64,000 nucleotides of DNA from Enoplolaimus lenunculus (Eukaryota > Nematoda > Enoplea > Enoplida > Thoracostomopsidae), in NCBI GenBank assembly GCA_030248215.1, contig JASANG010001013.1, positions 310,001 through 374,000 on the forward strand, in the 5' to 3' direction. How positions within the stretch are numbered: the stretch's first letter is position 1; each line of letters begins with the position of its first letter. A program made the translations under genes and the position numbers. Shown here piece after piece: positions 22,136 through 33,000 of the stretch. The notes below the pieces were generated by a model. That model was not told the DNA's origin, did no database searches, and was given only the letters and a program-made list of their open reading frames with translations.

Positions 22136-22735
22136 CACTGTAAATTTCAATGAGTTGATTTTAACTCAGAATGAGTTGAACTTTTGCTTTAGTCTGAGTT
22201 AGGACTATCTGTGGTGCACATATTTTGTACATTTGGCTATTAGGCCAATTTGAATATTGAGCGTAATTTCGTATATTTAAATTAGTTTGTGTAGCCAGAA
22301 TATATATTTGGTTGTCAGTCACTTTGGTAGGGTGATGAAAACTTATTACTTTGTATGGCTGTGTTCGGTTTGTCTGGTTCTTTTTGGATTGTTATCTTCA
22401 TATGTTATTCTATGTAATTCTTAGGTGTATTTGCATTATCCTAATGAAATAAATCACAGTAGCAGAATGTTTACGGTGATATGTCAATGCAACTTAAAAT
22501 CAGCCTTCTTCCTAATACTTTGGCTGACCATTACATTATTACCGACTACTATAATCAGAACTCAATTCTGAGTTGATGCAAATCATTTTGATTTAATTTA
22601 GTCAACTCCCCCCGAATGAACTCAATTCAAAGGAGGAATCAACGAAACTCAGATTTCAATGTTTGCTGTGATCAGCACAGAAATAATTGACTTTCCGTTT
22701 GAGTTGAATAATCAACTCAATGAAATGTTCAGCGT
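22136..22735. mobile_element. CACTGTAAATT foldback with about 340 bp of foreign sequence inside
   Basis: Left CACTGTAAATTTCAATGAGT at 22136; the family pattern stops near 22217 and resumes near 22556 (CAGAACTCAATTCTGAG). No inverted ends are seen on the inserted piece. Confidence 0.55.
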
Positions 22736-22857
22736 TGCATTTTGTCCAGTGTCTTTCATTTACGCCAGCAACAAAATATTTGAAGCTCAATACAATCCCA
22801 ACATCAGTTAACAATTAAATTAATCTTGAGCAAAATACATAAAATAAAATCTGCGCA

Positions 22858-23106
22858 CACTGCAAATTCCAGTGAGTTAAGTTAATTCAGAATGGAGTTG
22901 GATCCACTCAGAGGTCTGAGCTCTAAATAGGTCTTTCAGAACTCACAATTCTGAATTTATTGAATTAAATTCATTCTGAATTAATTAATGAACTAACCCA
23001 GAACTCATTCAACTCACACATGTTTACTGTATATTAACGCAGTAGTAACCAGAAATAACTAATTTTCAATCTGAGTTGATTAACCAACTCATCGGAAGTT
23101 TCAGTG
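22858..23106. mobile_element. foldback MITE, CACTGTAAATT family
   Basis: CACTGCAAATTCCAGTGAGT ... CTCATCGGAAGTTTCAGTG. Confidence 0.7.
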
Positions 23107-23400
23107 CAATACGATTCAAACAAACAGATTAAACTGCGTGCAAAGTATTTTAAAGAGCAATAGATGACAGACACGAAATTTTTTGCCGATATTTTGAATT
23201 TGTATTCAAATATCAATTGCTTCTATAATACAAAATGAAATCTACAAGCCACCGGAATAGTATATGCAGGCAAAGTATCAGGTATATTTAAAAATTTCAG
23301 TTGTTGTAATCTATATGAAGTCGATGCCTAAAATATTAGCGTTAGTTGCTCAAACAATAAGAAAGCTAAATTGATAAAATGTCACCGAAATCAGCCCGTA

Positions 23401-23764
23401 TTCTACTGTCTAAATGCTTAAACTAACTTGATTTTTAAGGTTAAGTTAATCCAGCAGTATTAAACTAAGTTTCTAGAATAACTGAACTAATGGGTAGGTT
23501 TACGCTTAAACTAAATTTATAATCTTATGTATTTTTACTTTAAGTTAAACTTAGTGAACTCTTTGATACGCATATTTTCTCGGCTGCACAAGTTACTTAA
23601 TCTAAAAATAAGTTTACTTAAACTCGTGTTAAATTTAAAACACGTTAGTTTATAGTAAAACTTAAAATTCTAGTTTAGTCAGTCCGTCCAGCCGTTTAAG
23701 TTTTACTTTAAACTGATATTCAAGTTTACTTAAACTATAATTTAAGTTTAAGTTTTTAGAGAGT
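23401..23764. repeat. ACTTAAACTTAAG-rich inverted repeat
   Basis: TACTGTCTAAATGCTTAAAC ... GTTTAAGTTTTTAGAGAGTA; interior made of TTTAAGTTTA-type words on both strands. Ends resemble 58592-58869. Confidence 0.45.
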
Positions 23765-24451
23765 ATCAACGGTATACTTTTAAATTAATCGAAACACCAG
23801 TGGCGAGTCCAGGATTTTCCTTTAGGAATGGACACCTTTCGTGTTTACAAATTTACATTTTCTCCTATATTGCTAGAAAACACGCGTCGAACTTCAAACC
23901 GTTTGAACCTCAAATTTTTCAGCGCGTGAAGGCCGGTGAGGATACGCATCCACCAAGCCCCTCCCAGGGTGTTATGAAAACTCCACCATCAAACTAGAAG
24001 GTTTCGAAGAATACTGCAGCTAGACAGGTGTCATTTAAACGTCTATGTTCACTACCGCATTGAAATTTTTGACATGAACACTTTTTCTTAGTTCAGAACA
24101 TTTCCAAATAGATATGAAACCAAGATAAAACGGAAATTTGATATCTTGAACAATTATTTTGGACCTATCTGAAAAATACTCACCGATATTTGCTAAAATA
24201 GCAAAAAAACATTGATTATAACTGTACCTAAAATTAGGCTTCACCCCCTAATTCACGTTCAGCTACGCAAACTTCGTTAACCTTCAGCTCCGAATCCGAT
24301 TCTGGCTCGGGCTCCGATATTTTTCACGTCCTGTTGCATAATTGTTCCTTTAAAACTTTTGCATGCAAACAGCAGGAAGTAAAATAGTTACGTTAACTAT
24401 GGTTTTGAACTCTTTTTGATAGTATCTAGGCATGCATGCCCAGGTTACCTT

Positions 24452-24912
24452 TACTTTTTAAGGTTAAAGGATGTAGGCGTCATATCTTTAACGATTATGG
24501 TTTGTTTAAATGTAAACTTTGAGTCGTCGGTTATAAGGGTTGTATAGAGTTTCTGAAGATAACTTTAGCACAAGCAGTATAATTGCAAATTTTAATCTAC
24601 CAGTTGATGCTACGTTAACAACTTAGTTAGTTGTATAATTCAACAAATAAGAAACCAATACACTGTATACTTTTTAAGGTTAAAGGATGTAGGCGTCATA
24701 TCTTTAACGATTATGGTTTGTTTAAATCTAAACTTTGAGTCGGCGGTTAAGACTGAACATTAAGTTTAAGGGTTGTATAGAGTTTCCGAAGATAGCTTTA
24801 GCACAAGCAGTATAATTGCAAAATTAAAGCAAATTTTAATCTACCACTTGATGCCAATTAACAACTTAGCTAGTTGCATAATTCAACAAATAAAAAACCA
24901 GTACACTGTATG
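24452..24912 (+). repeat. tandem duplication, unit about 216-245 bp, two copies
   Basis: TACTTTTTAAGGTTAAAGGA begins at 24452 and again at 24668; the copies differ by a few changes and about 30 bp of indels. No coding frame is preserved. Confidence 0.85.
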
Positions 24913-25228
24913 TAAATCAGATGTTTTCAGTTTATGTTCGAAGTGTTTTTAGCATTGTGTTTTAACGTACGCACTAAGTTATTTCAGTGTGTTGCTAAGT
25001 TTTAGGTTTTGGTTTTTTAATGTTTTTACTTGTGCTACGTATGAAGCAACCAACCGCCACATATGCATCATGATATTACATACCGGTTGTCAGAACTGCA
25101 CGGTGGGGACCACCCCTCTGTCCGAAGTACTGCGTGTGAGTATACGCGGCTTGTGTATGTGCAGAGTGTGTAATGTTAAGACATATACATACTCGTGCAC
25201 ATATACCACCAGAAGAAATTAGGATATC

Positions 25229-25301
25229 GGCCGCGTGGTGTAATGGGTAGCGCGCTTGACTCGCGAGCGAGAGGTCCGAGGTTCGAGTCCCGGCGTGGCC
25301 A
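25229..25301 (+). tRNA. tRNA-like unit 1 (isotype unassigned)
   Basis: 73 nt fit canonical tRNA spacing: acceptor GGCCGCG/CGTGGCC, D-arm GTGT...GCGC, anticodon loop CTCGCGA (positions 34-36 CGC), T-loop TTCGAGT, A73. A box TGGTGTAATGGG and B box GGTTCGAGTCC are good Pol III promoters. However, the anticodon stem has an A-G mismatch and the T-stem two mismatches, and there is no 3' T-run at once. CGC would read Ala GCG, but the acceptor lacks the G3-U70 of tRNA-Ala; the body resembles tRNA-Arg. Probably a tRNA relic or SINE head. Confidence 0.5.
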
Positions 25302-25577
25302 TATCTTTCGGAGAAATTTAGGAGAAAAATCAAATATATTCGCAGTACTTCGGAGGAAGGGGTCGTCCCGACCGTGCAGTTCTGACATGGAGGTCCCACC
25401 GAGACGGGCGCTGTAAATTGCAGGCCCATGGATTCGGATAGTTTGGATTCGCGGTCCGGGGCGACCGCCTGAAGAAGGGGGAATGTGAGTATACGCGGCT
25501 TATGTATGTGCAGAGTGTGTAATGTTAAGACATATACATACTCGTGCACATATACCACCAGAAGAAATTAGGATATC

Positions 25578-25650
25578 GGCCGCGTGGTGTAATGGGTAGC
25601 GCGCTTGACTCGCGAGCGAGAGGTCCGAGGTTCGATTCCCGGCGTGGCCA
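25578..25650 (+). tRNA. tRNA-like unit 2
   Basis: Same as unit 1 with one T-loop change (TTCGATT for TTCGAGT). It sits exactly 349 bp downstream in the direct duplication. Confidence 0.5.
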
Positions 25651-25780
25651 TATCTTTCGGAGAAGTTTAGGAGAAAAATCAAATATATTCGCAGTACTTC
25701 GGAGGAAGGGGTCGTCCCGACCGTGCAGTTCTGACACTGCGAATATACATGGTTTTTCCCCTAAGTTTCTCCGAAACTTA

Positions 25781-25853
25781 TGGCCATGCTGGGAATCGAA
25801 CCTTGGACGTCTCGTTCGCGAGTCTAGCGCGCTACCCATTACACCACGCGGCC
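25781..25853 (-). tRNA. tRNA-like unit 3, inverted, diverged
   Basis: 73 nt on the - strand with the same acceptor start and loop CTCGCGA. The anticodon stem has two mismatches and the acceptor 3' side reads CATGGCC. Its tail is shortened and joins the tail of unit 2 head to head near 25737. Confidence 0.45.
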
Positions 25854-25941
25854 GATAGTTAGAACTGCACGGTCGGGACGACCCTTTTCCTTGAAGTACT
25901 GTGAATATACATGCTTTTCCTCAAAATTTCTCCGAAACTTA

Positions 25942-26014
25942 TGGCCACGACGGGAATCGAACCTCGGACGTATCGCTCGCGAGTCTAGCGCGCTACCCAT
26001 TACACCACGCGGCC
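25942..26014 (-). tRNA. tRNA-like unit 4, inverted
   Basis: 73 nt on the - strand, loop CTCGCGA kept, anticodon stem CTAGA/GCGAT badly paired. The tail is at 25858-25941. Degraded relative to units 1-2. Confidence 0.45.
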
Positions 26015-26102
26015 GATAGTCAGAACTGCACGGTCGGGACGACCCCTTTCCTTGAAGTACTGCGAATATACATGATTTTCCTCTTAATTTCTCCGAAAGA
26101 TA

Positions 26103-26175
26103 TGGCCACGCCGGGAACCGAACCTCGGAACTCTCGCTCGCGAGTTAAGCGCGCTATCCATTACACCGCACGGCC
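26103..26175 (-). tRNA. tRNA-like unit 5, inverted
   Basis: 73 nt on the - strand with changes in acceptor (GGCCGTG) and D-arm (ATGGATAG), loop CTCGCGA retained. The tail lies at 26019-26102 and the right arm of the big inverted repeat follows. Confidence 0.45.
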
Positions 26176-26370
26176 GATATCATAATTTCCTCTGGTGCTA
26201 TATGTGCACGAGTATGTATGTGTCTTAACATTACGCACTCTGCACATATACAAGCTTCACCGCGTACACTCACACCGATGCTTAGCATCAGCAGAGGTTC
26301 GGTTTGCTTTCATATAACCGTATGTCATAAGGCACTCGAACCAAGCATATATACTGGATTTATATTATTT

Positions 26371-26384
26371 TTTCGTGTTTTCAG
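26371..26384 (+). promoter_or_regulatory. 3' splice (possible spliced-leader trans-splice) acceptor before nrfl-1 ATG
   Basis: TTTCGTGTTTTCAG ends 37 bases before the ATG and matches the nematode acceptor. With no coding exon seen upstream, it is either a trans-splice site for a spliced leader or the acceptor of a non-coding first exon. The sequence cannot distinguish these. Confidence 0.5.
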
Positions 26385-26421
26385 CTAATCTATTTTAGAG
26401 CAGTTATAGAATATTTCAAAA

Positions 26422-27087
26422 ATGCCAACAGCCGTTGTCGACAATAATGCACCGCGACCGCGTATGTGTCATATTCGTAAAGCGTTTGAAGGCGAAGATT
26501 ACGGTTTCAATTTACACGCTGATCGAGAACTCGGTATACAATTTATCGGAAAAGTCGACCCAGATAGTCCAGCAGAGCGTTGCGGGCTTCGTACTGGTGA
26601 CCGTATCATTGCAGTAAATGACCAGTTGATCGAAGGCGAAGAGCATCCAACGGTAGTCTCGCGGATTCGTGAAAATCCACTCGAAACAAATCTGTTTGTT
26701 ATCGATGAAATCAGTTTCAAATGGTACACAGATCGGTTTATTCCATTAACCATTGATATGCCAAACATTGAGTATTGTGGCGGTGATCGCGCGGCCTCGG
26801 TAGCGTATGCAACAGTTACAAAAACGAATGGGTCTCACGTATACGCAGGATTACAGGATGAGCATCGGCGTAATTATAGCCAGGACGAATCGTCCACACA
26901 TAGCTATCGAAGCGATAAATTTCAGGGTCACGATCATTTCGAGTCAAGAATTGAACAAGAGCACAACAGCCATTTAGATCCGAGTGTGGTGCACTCGCAC
27001 GAACGGTATAGATATGGCGATAGCGAACCTGATATAGAGAAGCGGCCTATGATTCCGCCGCCTGATTATAATGACGACCCTACACAG
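26422..27087 (+). CDS. nrfl-1: nrfl-1 exon 1: start codon, PDZ1
   Basis: This 222-codon exon carries the start and all of PDZ1, then a charged His/Ser/Glu-rich linker ending NDDPTQ. The donor CAG|GTTGGA at 27088 is weak but keeps phase 0 into exon 2. If it is not used, the frame runs 12 more codons to a stop ending at 27123, giving a PDZ1-only protein. Confidence 0.85.
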
Positions 27088-30000
27088 GTTGGAGGACAAG
27101 CTTTGTTTATACTTGTTGGATAGATGTTTGTAACTTGTGAATACATATTTTTGATAGATTATTCAATTATGTTTTGAGTAAGCTAAGTGTTTATGCTAAG
27201 TGCATTTTTTCTCCATGTTAATGTTAATATTGTTTACACTTCTAAATCTCTCCCCGGAATAGCTTGCGTGAATATCCGCACGATAGAAACATAGAATATA
27301 TGTCTGGCTTCTCCACAGCTTGAAAATTTCCGCCGGGGGGGGGCGTTTCCTGGGGGCCCCCAGGAGTTTCCTGGGGGGCAGCTAATTTTGCTGAGGGGCA
27401 GTTTCCTGGCCCCCCCAGATGATCTGGGGGGTCCTGGGGGGCAGGCTTAAAATTTTGCAAGCCGACTTTTTGGACCATTTTTTATTCTAGATCTTGTTTC
27501 CAACTCAACTGATGATTACTCATCGCTCAACTTGACAAAAATTCCCTGCAAACGCTAATAACATTAATTTTAACTAATATTCCTCACAACTTTACCACAA
27601 GTTGAAAGAAGCACAATTATATAAAATATAGATAATCTATAATTGAAACTGTGATTAACATATATTCCATATATTAGTCACAGCTTCAGTTTATCATATG
27701 GCTCAGGCGGGTTGAACTTGTTGCTGCAAGGTGCTTTCGAATGCTGTATGCCCTGAAACGGTCTTTATATAATTGTGCTTTTTTCAGTTCATTATTGAAT
27801 TGTACTAGTTACTACCGGTATTTGTAACGCTATTAAAAATTATAAGTACTCAGCGTAATATAAAATCACATTTTGCCGAATGTCCGCCTCAAAAAAAGTC
27901 CAGGTCTTTATGTTTTAACATTGAAAATTTTTGGCTTAGAAAAGTTCTCCCCCCCCCAGCAAAAAAATTTGCTGGGGGGCGGGCGAAAATTCGTCGGGGG
28001 CCTTTCCGGGGGGCGGCAAAATTTTCGCCGGGGGAAAATGAAAATTTCGAAAAGTGCTGGCCCACCCCCGCTGTGGAGAAGCCAGTATGTATAGAATGGC
28101 GAAGTGGCGATGACTGTTTCAGTATTATGTTTATATACTTGTTTGAACGATTGAGACAAAATTTTTAACCCGATATGTACATTATATATTAACTAATTGA
28201 AATTAACCAATGTAATCTGTATATATTTAACATTAGTTGATTTTAGGACATTCATGACAATAATTCTGGTCAGGCACACCTACATTTCCATCATCATCAC
28301 CATGACAGCAATGTTGGATCAGAGCCAACACCAAAACCACGCTTGTGTAAATTGCGTAAACATAACGAAACCGATGAATATGGTTTCAATCTGCATGTGG
28401 AACCTGGACGAGTAAGTGACGTCATTGCTGTCCATTGGTACTCTGGAAGATTGCTGCTAGGGGTAGGGCACCCCCTAGATAACAGATAAATTTATATGTC
28501 AGGGGTTATTGGATATCCGTTTCCGGTGTTTTTTGGTATCCGATCGCACTCTGTATATATGCTATATATAAACCTGCCGGATACCGGATATTTACAATCG
28601 CGGTCCGATTATCATAAAGCTGGTTTTTACCTGCTTGCATATTTAACATCTTGTTAAGATTGCATTTCCAGACAAGTCAGGTAGCGCAAATTTTTCACAC
28701 TGATGTAAAAATATTCAGTCCATTGTATTTGGGCGATTTAAATACTTCACAAAGTGCAAAATGTCTAGGACTGCTTATAGATTGATAGAGTCACAGAGTT
28801 GATTCACTACTTGTTACCAAAAAATACATTTTTAACGCTATTTTATAGCTTTTAACGGTGTAAACAGACCCTTTAGGACGCCAAAATCCTGAACCAAATG
28901 CAGTAGGTTGAAACGTATATGGTAAATTATGAAGTGTGGCACAGATTGAATTGGCGATACACGATCAGAAAGTTTTATAAAAATAAGGGAAAATTCCGGT
29001 GAAAAAATACAGGATTTATTACAAAGTGAAAATACCAGATTTTTCTACCAAACCCCAGAATTGCGGTTGCACCGTGAATAGGAGTCATTATATGTATGTA
29101 AGTATTGTATTGTCTACATGACGTGCTACCCAGCAAAATTCTTTTAGTACTGTCGACAATTTTTCAAATAGGGGTTGTGAAGATGTTCATTCTGCGGCGT
29201 CGCCACGCGTCGACTTCGCCCTGTTTTCGTGATAAAATGGTAAGCTCCCTACCTTTCAATTTTTACCTCTCAGTAATTTTTTTGTAAAGAAATACAATTT
29301 TCACTCAGATTTTTTTGTGATAAATTGGTAAGCTCCCTCTTACTGTACAATTTTTGCGTTTCGTAACACTTGCCAAGCCGCCACCTTCCGTCAGAATTTT
29401 TTTGATCCGCCTCTGTGTCTTGTAAATATTTCGATGATTTTATCCTTGTGTGTAACGATATGACTGTGCTGTTCTATGTGTATATATATTTAGGCTTAAT
29501 ATCGTAATCTGATTGAACTTTTTGTGAGTAATAAAACGCTTTCAAAGTATCTGTTGTATTACTAAGCTAAACAAATTAAACATTGATATTGTTTGGAAAT
29601 TCAATTTTATAGCTTAAATTTGAATCATAAGATGTAGTTGTGTTAAAAATAACATATAACTGTAATTATATGTTGAAGCGTTGCCCGGTGGAGGGTGTTG
29701 GGGCGCATAAACCCCGCCAAATATATGGACTAAAATTTTATTCTGACCCGTTTTACTACTGAATAGTATTACGGAACCAGAAAGGATCAATTAATATTAG
29801 TAGTCCATACCCGCATATAAAGGGCAATTGAAAATCCTGGCTATGCGCCTGTCTATGCTTTAGCGTACCGATAATATACCGGTGGCTGTTTTTCAGGAGG
29901 GGCTGGGCAATCATTTGGTTCACAAATAACTTTAATGTTCCTAATTTATAAGAATATTGGGTTGGTTTCAAAAACTGCTTCTGTCATATGTTGGATGTAT

Positions 30001-33000
30001 GCCCAAGGTTTTCGCCTAACTGCGGATAGGAACAGCTGATTCTGAGTTATCACCCCCACAAGGTTGATATGCGACTGAATGCCTGTGTTTATGCTTAGTT
30101 GTTTAGTCATAGGACGTCAAAGGATCGCTTTGTAGCTAAAAATGCTTGTTTTGTGCATATAACTTCAGCGTGATTGGTTATCTTTAGTGCTTCGGTCGAA
30201 ACTTTATGGTTTCTGTTAGTGTGATTAAGGTTGTGCCAGAACGGTTTGCTGTTTGTGATTTAAATATTGTGGTCCAGGTTTTCGGGTTTCTACGTAATAA
30301 AGTATATTTTCAATGGGTTCTAGGGCCCATATTGTCAAATGTGTATAGCAACTATCATCAGTTAGTAGTAGCTTTCCAAACTGACGAAACTGTTGCAGTT
30401 TGTTGTTGAAATCAAAATTTGTACAGAAGTACAGCAGATCATTATGTAAAAAATGTGCTGAATTTTGAAGCTAATCACTCATTGGTTCGAAAATTATAAG
30501 GAACACTCACTGGTTCGAAAATTACAAGGCCTATCACCAATTGGTGATCGGTGCTGCACACATTTGAGAATACTGGCTTAGATCTTAGTTTATATACACA
30601 TATATAATGGAAATATTTTATTTCGTTAACTTGTGAATTGTAAAATTTTGTCGCGGAAATTTTTCGAGTTGAAATTCGGGTTGAGCTTGAAAATGTAATA
30701 TTCGTTTAAATTCGGTTCAACGGTTGTGGCATTTTTAATTTTGCTACGTATATAGCAAGGTGCAACCGGAATTCCGGTTCCGGCATTTTTTCACTTTCCG
30801 GCACCGTTTCCGGTATATTTTTACCGGAATTAAAAATCCCGGCATTAAATTTTGGTGAGTGGAAATTTAGATATTTTACTAAAAGAAAAATTACATATCA
30901 TTAGTATAGCATATAAACCTTGACAATCGACGAAAATAAACCATCGAAGGTAGATTTCGCTTCCGTGGATTATGAAAATCTAAAATACAACAGATAAAGT
31001 GTAGTGCATACCTGCCTCCAGCTAAGGGTGATTTCACCAATAATATTGCAAAAAAGAAAATTTAAATGAGTTTTTCGGTGGTATGTATTTTTCATTTTTG
31101 GGTTCCGCTAAATTGTAATTCCGGTTGCACCGTGGTATATAGCGTGGTTTGCAAAACTCAGTATGCTCAGCGACTTATTATATTATCGAGTGCCCGCTGC
31201 GATCAATAGTAAATATGTAGAACGGTTTCCGATTATTTTTCTTTGTGTCATTTGCGTTTCACTTAGCATTTCGATGCGAAAAACGTTTTTCAACTTGGTA
31301 TAATCATCTGCGCCTTAATTTGCTTAAAAGCCCATTGTTCCATTCGAAATAGTTAATATTTTAATTCTACTGCACTAATTTTGAATTTGGGTAGAATATT
31401 ATACTTAAGTATATATCGATAAACACCTGGCTTGTTGTTGCCTAGTTTGTATGCGTATAGCTAAACGGTTAAACGCGTAGGTTTTGGCTTATAAACAAAT
31501 GTCCCGAGTTTATAAGAACACCGGTCATTTGATTTTATATGGGGAGACGTTTTTGTGTTTTTTTTCTAAGACGGGAATGTTTAGTTTTCTCGCGCGCCAG
31601 GGATGGCCGGTCTCGGTAAGTCTCGGGATTTGACCGGTCTCGGTAAATCTCGGGATTTGGCCGGTCTCGGTAAATCTCGGGATTTGGCCGGTCTCGGTAA
31701 ATCTCGGGATTTGGCCGGTCTCGGTAAGTCTCGGGATTTGGCCGGTCTCGGTAAGTCTCGGGATTTGACTGGTCTCGGTAAGTCTCGGGATTTGACTGGT
31801 CTCGGTAAGTCTCGGGATTTGACTGGTCTCGGTAAGTCTCGGGATTTGACTGGTCTCGGTAAGTCTCGGGATTTGACTGGTCTCGGTAAGTCTCGGGATT
31901 TGACTGGTCTCGGTAAGTCTCGGGATTTGACTGGTCTCGGTAAGTCTCGGGATTTGACTGGTCTCGGTAAGTCTCGGGATTTGACTGGTCTCGGTAAGTC
32001 TCGGGATTTGACTGGTCTCGGTAAGTCTCGGGATTTGACTGGTCTCGATAAGTCTCGGGATTTTACTGGTCTCGGTATCGCTTTCGCTTTTTTTGACCGA
32101 AACCGCCCATCCCTGCTGCACGCTAGTGTAAATTTGATTAAAACCAAAAGGTTTTGCCACATTGCTATTTATTATTTTTCTACACTTAGCGTCTTAGGCG
32201 AGACGTAAGCTTAAACCTCAGTCTACTAATAATCTAGTTATGATGTGTGGGAAACGTTTCGTGAGAATGTGAACAGGTACCACATCAGACACGTGTGTAG
32301 CGTAGATCACGAGAATTACAACTTAGAGACGGAATACGGAAAGTTTGTAATTGTTTTTCTGCGTGAGTTTGTAACGAAAAAATTATTGGATTGTTGATCA
32401 GATCGGCGACGAGGACAGTCACAAATGCGTACCATTCGTAAAAAATGTTGCACCGTTTGTCACGTTTAACGATTGTTAGCAAACAAAATATTGTTTGTTT
32501 TGGATTGTTTTGAAAATGTAAAACTTTGAATCACACAAAGTAGTATCTTCTATCCCCGATAACTCCTGCGTCGGTAAAAGTTTACAGTGAAAATAATATG
32601 AAAATGTTATAAATCATTGTTGTTTTGTTGTTATTTTAGGGTCAATTTATTGGTAAAGTAGACGCAGATTCAATTGCGCAGCGTGCTGGACTTGAAAAAC
32701 AACAGCGTGTAGTTGGCATTAATGGAACATTGATTTATCCGGAAACCGAACGAAAGGTAAGCCATTAGATAGAAAAGCGATTTATCCAGGTTCTGCAGGT
32801 TTAATTGTAATTTTAACTCGTTCCATGCGCTACGTAATAGCGTATGTGTATCCTACCGGTGCTGGAGGCTGAATAAATTGTTCAATAAAGTTTCTATTTT
32901 TGATTACGGGCACCGCAAGGATATTTCTAAATGCTAAAGGCGTTTGTTGAAAAGATTGTTTGAGTTGCGAAGGGGCCATTGTACCATATGGCGTGCCGTG

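Larger units (their letters stand above)
25136..26273. repeat. 1.14-kb inverted-repeat cluster carrying five tRNA-like units
   Basis: The left arm (from 25136, GTGAGTATACGCGGCTTG) reappears inverted up to 26273, each about 95 bp, and both abut a tRNA-like unit. Units 1-2 are direct, 349 bp apart, with near-identical spacers; units 3-5 are inverted. Each unit has an about 85-bp tail (TCGTCCCGACCGTGCAGTTC). A further tail fragment lies at 25089-25134. The arrangement fits a tRNA-derived SINE-like unit amplified inside a foldback, or a tRNA gene cluster grown by inverted duplication. It ends about 150 bp before the nrfl-1 ATG. Confidence 0.75.
28412..32639 (+). other. nrfl-1 intron 2: contents
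   Basis: 4.2 kb, no exon seen. It holds CCGG-rich hAT-like fragments at 28503-28605 and 28975-29083, a possible GGCGGATCC-type fragment near 29190-29412, a foldback at 30329-30577, the hAT-like MITE at 30756 and the minisatellite at 31598. Confidence 0.6.

Noticed and set aside
31525-32208. About 200-codon repeat-protein ORFs on both strands
   Set aside because: They are produced by a 27-bp minisatellite whose unit is a multiple of three; opposite-strand frames are equally open.
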